From positions 1,798,001 to 1,862,000 of the forward strand of contig JAULSN010000007.1 in assembly GCA_033439765.1 (NCBI GenBank): 64,000 nt of DNA. Reading direction: 5' to 3'. Every line of letters begins with the position of its first letter. Positions within the stretch are counted from its first letter, which is position 1. The position numbers and the translations under genes are program-made. The DNA is from Lasiosphaeria ovina. Taxonomy: Eukaryota > Ascomycota > Sordariomycetes > Sordariales > Lasiosphaeriaceae. Shown in pieces: positions 1-12,779 of this stretch. The notes under the pieces were generated by a model that was not told where the DNA came from, made no database searches, and saw nothing but the letters and a program-made list of their open reading frames with translations.

Positions 1-2306
1 AAGACATAGCCGGTGCGCAAGAGCTGGGGAGAAACACAAGCCATCATCCCTCTTGCCGTGGGCTACTGTAGGCCGCGAATCTCTTCCGCGGCGTGTCTTC
101 CTCAAGAGCCTAGATCGGATATCGAACTTGCAATGTGACTCTCTCTCTCTCTGCATGGCCATCCCGTGTCTTAGCAACCCCGGCCAGAACACTTGGCAAG
201 AGAGCATCTGCTTGACCATGCATCTCTCCGTGAAATCATCACACGCGGTTGAGCCAAGCAGGCCAGAGAAGCAAACACTGCGGGACACTCTTTCTTTTTT
301 ACATATGTATGTCCAAAAAGTATGTAAGGCAAGGTAGGGCGTGTTTGTAAGGGCGCAGGCGGTATTCTCGGGGTGAAAGTCTCGCCCAGCTTTTGGCTGC
401 CGAGTGCTGATTGGGAAGAAGTGAGTACCTAGGGTGGTGGTAGCGCTGAGTGGTTGGAAAAGAAACAAACATATAATACCGGCGTGATATAGGGGCAAGG
501 CTGGCTTGGGCCATCCACCCAAACCACGCCATTTTCGTTCGTCTCGATCCAATAGAGAAGAACTAGCGAAGCGGCATTGCAACCAAAAAAAAAAACAAGT
601 CAAGTCAGCCAGCACCAGTCAATATTTCTTTTCTGTCCGGCGACCACTTGGGACTTGTTCGTATCGGGTCGCCCAGAGAATAGTCCAAATCACACTCCAA
701 CGTCTGGAACGATCTCGACCAAGCCCGATATCCGTTGATAAGAGTCAGAGAGTGACGCGTCTGTTGTCAAATGAGAGAAGCCAGAATCATTTCTAGTTTA
801 CGTACAGCTTTTGATGACGTGACCATAGTCTAACAACCAGGCCGTAGACATTTTCCGGACACCTGCGTCGTCGGGTTCTTACACTACGTAACGTGCCTCT
901 CTCTGTCGGCCTCGAGACCCGGATCGGCGGAGCGAGGAATAGGTTGGCGATCGTCACAGCCCGGAGATTTACCCTATGGCCTTCTTCTTTGGGCGGCCTG
1001 GCAAGGTATCTAAGGTAGCAGTGGCGCAACTTAGCGTCGACGCCGCGCCCGTTTTGCCCAACGGTTTGGAGCGCTGTTATCTGAGACATGGCAGGGATAA
1101 ATGTCTGGGGCTCTCCAATCTTGTTCCTTTTCTTCTTTTTGCCTGTCATATGTCTGGGGCAAGCTACATACACTAAAAAAAAAGCCCGCCCTGTTGATCG
1201 GCTACAGAAAAGTGAAAACGGTTAGCGGAACAGAACGCCACCAAGCACCCGGCCAACCTCATCACGGACGCGTGACTGCCAGGCAGCAGACAATATGTAG
1301 GATCAAAGGCCCCCCCCCCCCGGGGAGGAGGGGTGCCAGCAAATGGCAGCCCGTCGTTGCCTTTCCGGCTTGTGGAAAAGCTCGAGGGATTTTTATTATT
1401 GAATGCAGGGAAAGGTTACCAACTTCCCCGGCCCCCTAGGGTGGGTGTAAGCAGTTCGTTTCCCCCGTACGGATCGACAATGTGACCCCCGGCGCTCACA
1501 GAAACAACGCGAAGAGAACACAAGACAGACAGGCGTGCGAGGCACCCCCTCCGTCGGTACCGTGGCAGTTACTTAACCGATAAGGCCGGGTTCTGCAGAG
1601 GAACTTCTTTACCTTGGAGGCGGGAAGAAGAGGTGTGCACAAGCAGCGGTGACCATACCATCACACCGTCGTGGCCTGCCGAAGTCGGTGTGAACAATGG
1701 CAAAACCCGAGAGTAGGGCTGGCTGCCAGGCAATTCCCAACACGCCTCGAGCCTGCGAAGCTGGCAGAAGTAAGTAAATACTCCTCTTGCCTGGACGACT
1801 CGCTCTACCAACCTGAGCAGACTTCAAAAGTCTCTCCTCACAGGTAGATAGAATGCTCAAAGTGCATGCCGGGACCGAGGTGGCGACGACGAGAAAGAAC
1901 CAACCTCGAAAAGATTGAAAGAGAGGTTCTTCGGCTCGGGTAGATCCCCCCTGTGCTGATCGACAGATCCCCCAAACTCTATTCCCTTGGGGAAGAGCTG
2001 ACCCTGGCCCCAAGTCGCCGAGACGAGTCGCGAGCCAGTCGCACTCCCTGCCTTGTTGCTTCTGCATCCGGCACGCACCTTTTCTTTTTTTCCACTGCTC
2101 CGGTCTCTTGCTGAGAAGCTCGAGTAGCAGTGTATCGCGGTTTGGATACTCGCATAGTTGGACATTGAAGATGGATAGGGATGGAAACTCGAGGTGGGAT
2201 ACTTACAGTGTGCACAAACACACACACACTCGCTCGTGTGCCTTGTACGTCGTCCACGTGTTGCGTCCGTATTTCTCCTTTCCCGGTACGCAGTACACAC
2301 TCACGC

Positions 2307-2345
2307 AGAGACACACACGCACACGCACACGCACACGCACACACG
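2307..2345. repeat. CA/CACG microsatellite
   Basis: Alternating CA dinucleotides with interspersed CACG units. On either strand it creates His/Thr- or Val/Cys-rich open frames that are artefacts of the repeat, not genes. Confidence 0.85.
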
Positions 2346-4061
2346 CCACAAAATGAGCACGCAGCGACCTGTGACCCAAGATTCGAGCCGTGATGAAGCG
2401 CAGGTGGACTAGCCAGTTCTGGGCTCAGGCCCGACGCAGCGGTCCAGTAACCTGCCCGCTTGGCTTTCGTGTTGCACATGCAGATATATAGATGTACTAT
2501 AGTGTTCCGGGGCTGGAGAAAGCTGGGCACAATTAACGACGTATGTACGATACAGTACACTGCACCAAGCGTGACGCAGGCTCTGGACAGCATGCACCTG
2601 GGCATCAAAAAGAAGAGAGAGAGGTCTGCTCAACTCACCGTGGATTAGTCACTGGGATACGAGTGAGCGTCCAACTGTTTTGACAGCGGCATGAATTGGC
2701 TCTGCTGAGGTTTCGAAGCATAAACCCGTCAAAGGTAGACTTGCTCAAGGCATGGCTCTCGGCAGTTTTCCAGTAGCCCCTGGGTGCCGCACCATCACCC
2801 AACGCATGGACAATCTTGGCCGAGGTACACACGCCAAAAAGAAAAGGACACTGCCGGATTGGACATTGGCCAAGCCAGGCAGGGACTCACACAATACACT
2901 ACAATACATAGCTGCCCGGGGCAACAGAAACCGAGATGTGTAGTACGTAGCGTAGGTAGCTCGTGGCTCGGCGGGCGGGAAGCCTTGTTCTGTTCCTCGT
3001 CGAGTCTCGGAAACGATTCTTGGAACGCGGAGATCACATGTTCCGTCCAGGCTAGGGCGATGATGGACCCAATGTATGTACAGTGAGACAGAAGCCCGTC
3101 CTGACAGAGTCCTAGGAGGGAGCGAATGGGATATGACAAAAAGGCCGAGCTGAAGCTGGGCTACTTGCTTGCTTGCTCCCCGTCGGACTGGGATGGCCCA
3201 TGCAGAAGAATATTAATTGGCAGTCCGGTGTCTGCGGGGATGTGCTGTAGCCAGGGAAGGGACGGCCAAGGGATTGGAAGGACGAGGTCGGCGAGCAGGC
3301 AGTGCTGGATACTACCTGTGCAGCGGGTTGCCGGCTACGAGGGAATCGATGTCATCAATCGAAGGGAAGTGATTGATGATCCTGGGCGGGCCGTCGGCGG
3401 CGCTCTGACGATATTGCGATTCCGTGGTGGTGAGGCGGCCCAAAGAGGAAGCTGGGTAAGAAGCGCGATGTGCGGATGCAGCGTGGCATATTTTCCGAGA
3501 CTAGTGTAGCGCCGACCACAAACGTCGAAAACGCTCGTCGATCTTCGCCCATTCCCAAACCGGCACCACGCCCTCACTCTCTTTTTGGCTTGAGCGTGCT
3601 AAGCGAGCCCGCGCTAAGGCAGCGCCACGTTCTGATCGCCCACGTCGCCGCACGTCGGATAATATCCGTTTGGGAAATCGGTATTGCGTGCAGGGGGGAG
3701 AAGCCCAGGTGACAGTACTCCGTACTATGTATGTAATGTTATGTAATGAAGTTGAAGGCAGTGACGACCTCGAGTGTGACATTAGGGAAGGCAGGCACGC
3801 GCCTCGTAGACTCTGTCACGACTCACCGTACGTACAGGATACTATAAAGTTTACGGAAGTACGGAGTCAGGGCTACCTACTATTACACGTACGGATACCA
3901 GGTAGTGCTGGTCATAAAACGGAGTGCGGCAGCCTGGCGCCTGCCAGGGCTATATCAGGGCGTGATATGGGCGGGCAATCAAAGAGTGCCCGAAATACCA
4001 CCGCCGCTCACCACACAACACCTGTATCTTCAGCCATAAACCACACAACCAAAACCAGCGG

Positions 4062-4084
4062 GCATTGGCAATGGCAGCCAATGC
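4062..4084. repeat. Short inverted repeat with CCAAT sequences in both arms
   Basis: Arms GCATTGGC (4062-4069) and GCCAATGC (4077-4084) are perfect complements around a 7-nt loop. The arms contain CCAAT in opposite orientations. No gene start is recognised nearby, so a regulatory role is only a possibility. Confidence 0.4.
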
Positions 4085-7000
4085 TGCCCATTACGTAGCG
4101 GCCCGCTGGCGGCGGGACGACGACAAACGCGCCAGGCTAGAACGACTTGCAAATGCCTGCCCTGTCCTTCCTACCGGAGGCACATCCGCAATCAAGGCAA
4201 GCTTACCAGCTTAGGTTATAGCTATCACTCACGGCGCGAGGCCTCGGCTCTGGCGCAATAGCTCAATAGATTGATTCTGTCTGCAACGTGAGCCTGGGTC
4301 GGTGTACGATCGCCTCAAGAGTGTGCCAAAAGGCGTGCGCCAATTTGGTCTTGACTGAGGGCTGCGACGGAAGCCTCAATGCAAATCGCGCTTCCTCACG
4401 TCATAAAAATCGTGTTTAGGACTTTTGAGATTCTCCTGTTATTTGTGTAAGTGTTGATGCCATCATCACTGCGGGGTACTGTCTGTATATGTGCACAGAG
4501 CAACTGCTTGATTGGCAGACGAGCGAGATTCATCGCAGCCACCTCACAGCAACCTGGGACGACTTGGTACCGTCTTCGATTGGGCGCCGCGCTTTCCAAG
4601 ACAAGATTCTGTGCCGCAAGTGCCGCAGAAGAGGCCGGCAATCAGGCCTGTAACTTCGGTAGCTCGAAGCCAGCTGGGGGTACCGGACCGCTGAACATTG
4701 AGGGGGGCTACAGCGGGCTTCCAGCGGCTCCAGTGGGTGTGGCCGTCTGCGGACCCGTAAGCGAGAGCCGCTCGCACATTTGGCCGGGCTGGGCGGTCGG
4801 GGTCGGTGCTTAATTAGCGGGTACGTGGGCCGACTCCGCCCCGGCCCCGCGAACATCAGTCGGCGCTTGAGTGAGTCGTGTTCCGAAAATGCGGAGCGGG
4901 CAGAACCCCCGCCTGTTTTCAGTTGGCAAAGCCGCGGCGTGCCGTACTCGGGGGCCTGCATTGGACTCAATTGGGTTCAGTTTAATTCAATTTGCACCTG
5001 AAATTTGCACCTGATCGCAAAAAGTCAGCGCCGAGATTGAGGGAAAGGTGCTCTTGGCGCCTCGGGAAGGAAGCAAAAATGTCATCATTTGACCTGGTTG
5101 TCGTGGGTGGTTCTTGCCCGACGGGACGGGCCTGGGTAAGTGCACCGCCGCGACCCAGCAGGGGAAGGAGCAAGAAGAGGGTGGACTGGGAAAAGTGGCT
5201 TGCGCCCGCAAAAAGCCAATTTGGGGGCGAGGCGCAGCTTCGAGAACAACCGGCCGGAGAGACGGAAAATAATTAAAATAAAAAAATATTGATCCTGCCA
5301 ATCCATCTGCCAGCCCAACCACCAACATGTACTGCACATCACATTACGGTTTACAGCTCGACGCAGAGAAGAGAGAAGGCGCTCTAATGTATCAAAACTA
5401 GCAATCCTACCCTGACGTCGAACAATTAGCCGCATCTTGCAGTCGTCGGATGTCCTGGCACCGGCGCACAAGACACTACCAGGGCAGCTAGCGGGTCTGC
5501 GCAATTGGTTTTAGCATGTCTCGGTGCTCGGCAGCGACCAAAGACTCTGAAATATCACAGACATTGTCAGCAGAAAAACATCATAGCGCGACCCTGGGCA
5601 TGTTTAGACAAGGTTGCAGTGCGACATTGGACGATGCGTGGCCCGGCGACCTTCTGGTCGGCAGCTTGCAGCTGTCAAAAAAATGATCTCAGTAATAAAA
5701 TGGACAGGCGGGGTGCTTTGTGCTCTGTGCTCAGCGTCGTCCCAAGTTGCCTCGACGGGGTCCGTTGACCGTCTTGGTGTCTGGCATGTGGCAGCAGCAC
5801 AACCTTAAGTGGCAGGCCTGCGTTTAAGGTCGGTGCCAGACCACGCAGAGCGCTCTCGGAACTTCATCCCGTTGTCATGCCTTGCAACTGGCCGCCCTGC
5901 GCTGAGCCGCGGATGTGGCACGGGTGTGGCACGACAGGCCCATCTCCTTGTCCCAGCTTCCCAATTCCGACTCTCCCACGAGTCCAAAGCGCTCCAAGCA
6001 TCTCCGAACCCTCGTCGATCTCTCTGCTCGCCCCTGCCGCATGCCAGACACAGGGCCACACAGGACACAGGCAAGACAAGACAGGCAGCCTTCCTTTCCG
6101 TCGGCAACTCCAGTCCCAAAGACTCGCTTCCACTGGCGATCAAGGACCCCTGAACCCCGAGGGCGCCCCACTGCCCCCGGACAAGCCACCCGGATGCCAA
6201 AGCTTTCCTTCAACGTTGACTCTTCCCCCCGAGTAAGGCGGACGATCATCTGAGATTAGCCCTTGTTTCTGAAAATCCCCGGCCTGTTTCTGGAGAAACA
6301 ATCTTGAAGCGCAGGATCTACTCACCCAAGAGAGGCGAGGCCTCGGTGTCTGTCGTCGTCAGCTCGGCAGCTGCTCGGCGACTGACTGGCCTCGTGGCTC
6401 GCGGGTCCATGTTCTGGCCTCTAATATCACGACGCGCCGAAAAGGGGGCTATGGTCCGTTATACTAATGGCTTTTACAGCCACGGATGCTCTTTTCAGAT
6501 GCGGAACTCGAGGCCGTGTGCTGAGAGAAATATCTCCTGGCTTGACACACACACTGCTTGCTATACACAGCAATTAGGCGTGCCAGTCAACTAACTTCCT
6601 TAAGCGACCGCAACGGTGGTATCGTGCCCCCTAACTCGGCCATAATTACCTGAGGGTTCACAATCGGACACTCGCACCCGCGCGGGTGGTTGAAGGGCGC
6701 ATCGTACGTGCAGAGATAGAGATCTTCTGGCTCTGAAGGGCTGCCGACCATGGCTGTCGTCGACTTGTCCAAACAGTTCCGGCTCTTGGACAAGCCCCTG
6801 CAGGGCATTGGGCCACCTCAGGGCGAGTCGAGGCAGACCCTCTTTTATCCCGTACCTTGCCCCGTGCGAGCGGAGCCTGTTGTTGTTGTAGGTAATCGTG
6901 TTGCACGCCGTTGCAGGGCGTTCAATATGCAGTGAGTGCTGTTTGCAGCTTCCACGTGCTTCGTGCTGTGTGCTAGTGATGCTATGTACGTACGTAAGGT

Positions 7001-8639
7001 AGGTAGTCTACTTGAAATAATTCCAAAAACCGGTCCTAGCATGAATGCGCTCCCGCTCTTCCCCGTGGCACAAGATGCGGAGCAGCAGATATGGCCCGAT
7101 GAGCCGCGCTGATGGACTGAGGGTCGAGATAAGATCTCCAGACACACGAGATGGATCGAGCAATCTGCGCCATGGTCTCGACAGATCAGAATAGTTCTGG
7201 AACCGTGACAGGTCCTAGCCACGGCATCTGAACCTTAAAAGATGGACTTGTTTCGAGATGGTAGTTGGGCAAGACAGGGACGGCGTACGGCATAAGATCA
7301 GCTCGACAATCCGGTCACAGCTTCTGTCAAGCAAGTTTCCAGGGTGATGCATTGACAGCGCCTGCGGTGGCTTCATCTGCTATCAGGCACAAGGTTTTTG
7401 GTGTCGTCGCTCGTCTCAAGTTGTGCTTGCCCGGGCTCAGGGACCCCTGTCCCAAAACGCCCCAGGCGTCCGTGACAGAACACGGAGGGGAGGGGGGACG
7501 GGAGGGCAGGTACGTACTGACACAGACCAACTCTTGGGACGGCGGCATGTCTTCTTCGGGTGTAGCGGGGCCACCAGTGTGCAGCGGAAGGGCTATGTAG
7601 AAGCTAAGCAGAAACGGGAGAGCAGATAGTTCCTCTTTGAGCTAGCGTCTAGACTTAGGGTTAGGTCCTAAGGAGCGCCCCCGTCGCAGACCCGAAGTGG
7701 CCACCGCTTCAGGTTTTTTTTTCTCTCGTCGCCCTTTCGGCCTTCGACCGTTGAGAAAAAGAAAAGTGCAGCTGTGCAGCAAAAACGTATTTGACGACAC
7801 AAAATGGTGCACCTCGCGCGCATCGCATTTGGCCCGTCGGTGCGATATGGCATGGAATGAACTAGCGCAACAGGGTCTGGGCTAGCACTGGCAGCTGCAC
7901 GCATCTCAAACGTTTTGGACTCTGGAGATCAATGGCAATCACAAAAAAGCAACACGTTCTGGATCTCCTCGATCGTCCGCCCGTTGCGTGTCTGGCCCAG
8001 GTAGGTACCTCCGGTACTGTACATACGGGGCGCGGGCGCTCGGCTGGTACTTGAGCGCAGCCGACCGTGGGAACCCCCCGTGTTTACCGGATGATGGGAC
8101 TGAAGGTGGTACACTAGAGGTAGACTCTGGCAGGCAGGGCAGGGTCATGCGGGCCCCATCCAGCACCAGCATCAAATCAGGGCGCCGCCGATGCACCCGG
8201 AGTCAGAGCCCCATATACTAGGAGGCGTTATAAGTGCTTGGCGAGCTCGACGGGTGCTCGACGGGGGTGGCTGCTGCAAGTACCTTTGATCAACAGTTTG
8301 CCCCATGGCCCTGATCCTGGCCTGGCACGCCCGCCGGTCAGACCCACACACAATATGTGACAGCACCTACTGGCCGCCCTGGTCCGGGGAGGGATCACCT
8401 TTTGTGGATTTACGCTTGATCATCCACACTCTGGCGTACTGGTGCCCCATGTATGTAGTGTACTTCGGGAGATCTGATGGATGGTACAAAGCTGCCCCTG
8501 CCTTTTGCCTTTCCCTAACCTTGCTACCCATTACACCTACTACAACCCACAACCTACCTTGCCAACCTTGCCAACCTTGCCTACCCTACCGTAACAACGT
8601 CAACACACGCAGGGCAAGCCTTCTTTCGTTGCATACATA

Positions 8640-8936
8640 ACTAGCCACCCCCCTCCCGCCAGATAATCCGCTAGCAAATCTTGGGGATCTTTACACAACA
8701 CATCACTATCCAGCTGGCACTCGATATAATCATCCAACCAATCTAACTCGCTCCCTTCTCGTCCCGTCTCGCCCTCGCCTTCGCCATTGACAAGAGTCTA
8801 ATAATCACACAAACACAACCCCGTGCTGCTTTTGGTGTCCTGTCTCGTGCCCCGTCCAGTAAACCGTCGAAGGGGTTACTTGCACACACACGCACACAGA
8901 GACATACAAAAAAAATACCTCTAATTCGACATCAAG
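8640..8936 (+). promoter_or_regulatory. Probable 5' leader and promoter of the C2H2 gene
   Basis: This CT-rich and CACA-rich stretch has few ATGs and directly precedes the ATG at 8937, which sits in an AAG-ATG-AC context. The composition is typical of ascomycete 5' untranslated regions. No TATA box is evident. The transcription start cannot be fixed from sequence alone. Confidence 0.45.
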
Positions 8937-9992
8937 ATGACGTCCACGATGATAGCAACACACTTTGCTCCCCAACAACAGGCACACTATGGCTATATCG
9001 CCCCGCCTTCACCCCCAATGGACGACGCCATCAAGTGCTCGCTGCCTTCAATCTCGAACTTGCTCGGGCTAGCGGACCAGGGATCTCCGACCTCAGAGAC
9101 ATCTCCCCAGTCTCAACAATGTAGGGGACTCGCAGAGCAGCAAGACGAGCTATGGCAGCAGGTACTAACCGCACCCCCAGTACAACAACAACAACAACAG
9201 CAACAATCATCAAAGCCAGAGACGCGGCCAAACTCGTCACATTATGGCAACTCGATGATGGGAAGGGGAATACTGCCGCCGAGCCCGCCCATGTCGTCGG
9301 ATGCTTCGTTTGAGGGGTACAACTCGCCGGCCACCAAGCCCATGTCGCAGCTCTCGAACCAGCAAAACTACTACTTCGAGACGACGCCGCCGCTGAGCCA
9401 GATTGAGGCCGATGCTCGACACATGGCCGCCGCCGTTGCGCCGAGGGTCTCGGTCCACGCCTCGGCGTACCAGCCCCAGTTCGCAGCGCCCACCTACATG
9501 ACGCAGCCCGCCATGGCATCGTACTACCCCCCCATGCAGCCCAACCCCCAGCAGCAGTCGCAGATGTCGGGGCTGTACTACCAGAGGCCGCTCCCCCAGG
9601 TATGCCACCCCATGGGCTCCTTCCCCACGAGAAGTTTCTCATCAGGGTCACAGGCTTTCCCCCCCATGCCGGTGTCGGTGACCATGGCCCCGTCGTCGGG
9701 CGCCCCCTGGCAGCAGCACCACCACTACATCGCGCCCTCGTCCGCCTCGTCCTTCCCCCAGTCCCAGGACCGCTACATCTGCCAGACCTGCAACAAGGCC
9801 TTCTCCCGCCCCAGCTCGCTGCGCATCCACAGCCACTCGCACACGGGCGAGAAGCCCTTCAAGTGCCCGCACGCCGGCTGCGGCAAGGCCTTCAGCGTCC
9901 GGAGCAACATGAAGCGTCACGAGCGGGGTTGCCACACGTACGAGAGCGGCAGCAGCACCAGCAGCGGCGGCGGGCCAACGTTGAGTTCCTAA
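8937..9992 (+). CDS. mtfA: C2H2 zinc-finger transcription factor, MtfA-like
   Basis: A single-exon gene of 351 codons. Two adjacent C2H2 fingers lie at the C-terminus: Cys282/Cys285/His298/His302 and Cys310/Cys315/His328/His333, joined by a canonical TGEKPF linker. The N-terminal 280 residues are Pro/Ser/Gln-rich with a short poly-Gln run near residues 82-88. Near residue 33 is a KCSLPSIS-N-LL motif, which together with the finger sequence resembles Aspergillus MtfA, a regulator of secondary metabolism, development and protease production; Azf1-like is the broader family name. It should act in the nucleus as a DNA-binding regulator. The MtfA assignment rests on remembered motif similarity, so the class is much surer than the orthology. 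It stands isolated between two long non-coding stretches, which is common for fungal developmental regulators and suggests extended control regions. The ATG at 8937 follows a long CT-rich leader. Confidence 0.85.
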   Translation: MTSTMIATHFAPQQQAHYGYIAPPSPPMDDAIKCSLPSISNLLGLADQGSPTSETSPQSQQCRGLAEQQDELWQQVLTAPPVQQQQQQQQSSKPETRPNSSHYGNSMMGRGILPPSPPMSSDASFEGYNSPATKPMSQLSNQQNYYFETTPPLSQIEADARHMAAAVAPRVSVHASAYQPQFAAPTYMTQPAMASYYPPMQPNPQQQSQMSGLYYQRPLPQVCHPMGSFPTRSFSSGSQAFPPMPVSVTMAPSSGAPWQQHHHYIAPSSASSFPQSQDRYICQTCNKAFSRPSSLRIHSHSHTGEKPFKCPHAGCGKAFSVRSNMKRHERGCHTYESGSSTSSGGGPTLSS

Positions 9993-12712
9993 ATCGACAA
10001 CACCACTTTTTTGGGGGGTCTTTGGTCTTTTTAATTTTTTTTGCATATCGTCAGCAAAAAGACAACTACACCTTCACCCCTGATTTTTTTTAAACCAAAA
10101 TGTCTAATTCACCACAACAACAACAATTTACGACCAAACAATGCATACCGGCCCTGGTGGTAGAGGTTCTCAACACCCCCCCTTCGTTATACAACAGCCA
10201 ACAACCAAAACGATAACTGTTTTTATACATAATTCCCCCATATCTTTCCAATTGTCGGATATTATTTTTTTGATGAGGTTTTGGGACGAAAAATAGGACG
10301 GGTGTGTATGTGTACACAAAGGGATGGGTACATATGTGTGTGTGTGTGTGTGTTGACGGCGGTGCATATTTTGCTTTTTTGGGGAAGAAAAGCGCTTACA
10401 AGTGGACATATGGAGTGCTTCTTTTGGTGATTGGGGAGCCAAAGCTTTTCTTTTGTTTTTATGCCTTCCTTCTTCTTCGGGGGGCACAATGGACGAAGGT
10501 TGGAACTCGGAAACAGGATTGGGTACGGGACAACAACAATATGGGCGGAAAGGAGTTACAAGGTCAACTTCCTTTGGACTGGGGGAACAAGGCGTGAATG
10601 GGTTTTTTTTTGGGTGGTCTGGGACTTGCTCAGCATTTACAACGGGATATGTTGGTGTTTTTTTTTTTTTTTTTCACTTTACGCGACGATGAACTACCTA
10701 CTACCCCTGGGCGAGAGAGACTTTCGTCTCCCTTGCTTCGATGCGTTGGGCAAATTTTCTTTTTGCGAGAAGACATAATTGTACATATAGAAAAAGGGGA
10801 AATACCCAATATGTTGGATTTGTTTTCTTCTCTCTTTTTTTGTACATCTAATGCCTATCGGCGGGGAGTAGGAAGGGGGAAAAGGGGCATCGTCCGCAAG
10901 CAAACACCATGGGATGGGGCGCTTGGAGGAGGGGAGGAATGCATTACGCGGCAGGGGGGGTCAGAAAAGCACTTTTTTAAGGGGGCGTGGGAATGAATAC
11001 CAATGGTTGCATCACATTTTGGGAGGGTTTATCACTTCTCTGTCCTATTTTTCGGGGGTTATTCTTATTTCTTTTCTGGTTTATTCGTGGTGAAAAAGAG
11101 AAGTCGGTTTTGGTTTCGTCATGGGTAAGGGGGAAGGGAAGGGAGAGAGGGACGTGCTCGAGGGACGGAATACTTACCACCTTACTGAAACAACAGCGTC
11201 ACAACCTTAACCTTACATAAACCCCCCCTCATGACAAAAAAAGAAAAAGAAAATACTCCCATGAACCGAAACAAAGCAAAACGAGTTTCGAGAGAGACGC
11301 TGAGAACGTGGGATTTCGATCCTCTTGACACTTTTTTTTTAGTTGCACGCACGGCATGACGATCCTGACCCCAGGGAGCAAGCAAAGTCTCAGAGACGTA
11401 ACCGTCATCAGCACCAGGCACCCGAGGAGAATTTGCACTGCCCACATCCCTACCTACCCGATGATCGAAGGAGATCTCCCTCGCGTATCCCCCTCCTCTT
11501 TCGCGATTTTCTTTTTTCTCGAATGGAAGGGCCGGAACGTCGAAGGAGCCAACAAGCCAGGAAGGACTACCTTGGGCTGGGGCCCATAATCTCCACGCAT
11601 GATCGCCCCGTGGAACATGGAGCGGCCCTGTCTAACGACAAACGGCGGGCGCACTCGGGGTTTAAAATTCTTTCAATTCGATTTTTTCCTTTTTGGGATG
11701 CGAACTATTGGCAGGAAAATGGTTACCCATTCCGGGGGAGCCTCTTGCCGTCGATGACCGGGATCTCGACGTCTCTCCCATTCACGGCTTTCAACGGCCC
11801 CGCATCGTCATACAAAGGCCAGGAAAACTTGGTGCGCGTGATTTCCTTCGGCAAGGGGGGGGATGAGCGGGAGAGGGGTTTTCCTAGGTAAGGTGCCCTT
11901 CCACTTACTAAAATACTAAATTGAATTGAGACGGAAACCCGCAACTCGGCAACTCGGGGTGTGTGCCATGCCATGACGTAAAAAGCAGATTGAACTTTAT
12001 GGAGAAGAAGGCTTCCACTCGAAAAGGCCCGGGGTAGTGCAGACGAGCCCGGCGGAGATGAATTACAAAAAAAGGTAATTCACAAAGAAAGCGCGGGAAA
12101 ATTCCGACGCTTTACTGTAGTCAACAAGGCATTGTGTTTGGTCATTATACCTCGGAGATGGGATGCCCTAGGCTTGCCAATGCGTTGAAAATTCGGCCGG
12201 ATCTTTTTTCGTAGCGCCATCCTATTGTTTGCTATCTATGGCTTCTTATTACACGAACGGTAAGGCACTCGGGGCAGGGCGGGGGCCGCGTATGGATTAT
12301 TGTATTTGGCCCGTCAGAGCTAGGAGCACCGTCATCACCAGGCTAATATGGAAATGCTTATAGCTTCATTCCTGCGCCGAACAAAATAAGACACGAGGTC
12401 ATCGGGAAAGCAAGTTAATTCGTCCTCGCCACTCTTGTCTCACAACGGAACCAACTACGCCACATCCAGCAGGTGCAGGGATCAGAGCAGATCACCAGAG
12501 CTAGCGAACCCCTCCGCTGATCTTCCACGTTGCAAGGGGATGGGGATAAATGGGAAGGGGGATCTAATCCCATGGTCAATACCAGCTGCAAAGATCGAGA
12601 AATTTAGATAAAAGAAAAAGAAAAAGAAAAAGGGAAAGGGAAAAAAGAGAAAAAGGAACATACTAGTTGGCCATGGGACAACCCGCCGCGGGAATGTCGA
12701 GTCAGGCAGGAG

Positions 12713-12779
12713 CCCGAGCTGGGTCCCGAGCTGGGTCCCGAGCTGGATCCCGAGCTGGGTCCCGAGCTGGATCCCGAGT
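12713..12779. repeat. 12-bp tandem repeat, five copies plus a partial copy
   Basis: Five head-to-tail copies of CCCGAGCTGGGT, with T/A variants in the last bases, run from 12713 to 12772, followed by a partial copy. The unit contains the AGCT palindrome. It translates as a Gly/Ser/Pro repeat in a short minus-strand frame, but that frame has no supported gene. Confidence 0.9.

Larger units (their letters stand above)
1..8936. other. Long stretch without a recognisable gene
   Basis: I found no protein in this 8.9 kb that I can support: open frames are short, switch strand, lack conserved motifs and often cross simple repeats. It holds CA/CACG microsatellites (near 2217-2345), a C run near 1311, repeated CCTTGCCAA units near 8555-8580 and many TACGTA/GGTAGGT-like strings. 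The last 300 bases, CT-rich then CACA-rich, look like the leader of the C2H2 gene at 8937. Small or lineage-specific genes with several introns could be missed. Confidence 0.6.

Noticed and set aside
11343..11891. 182-residue plus-strand frame
   Set aside because: Charged, irregular sequence without a start context or family resemblance; stands alone in non-coding DNA.
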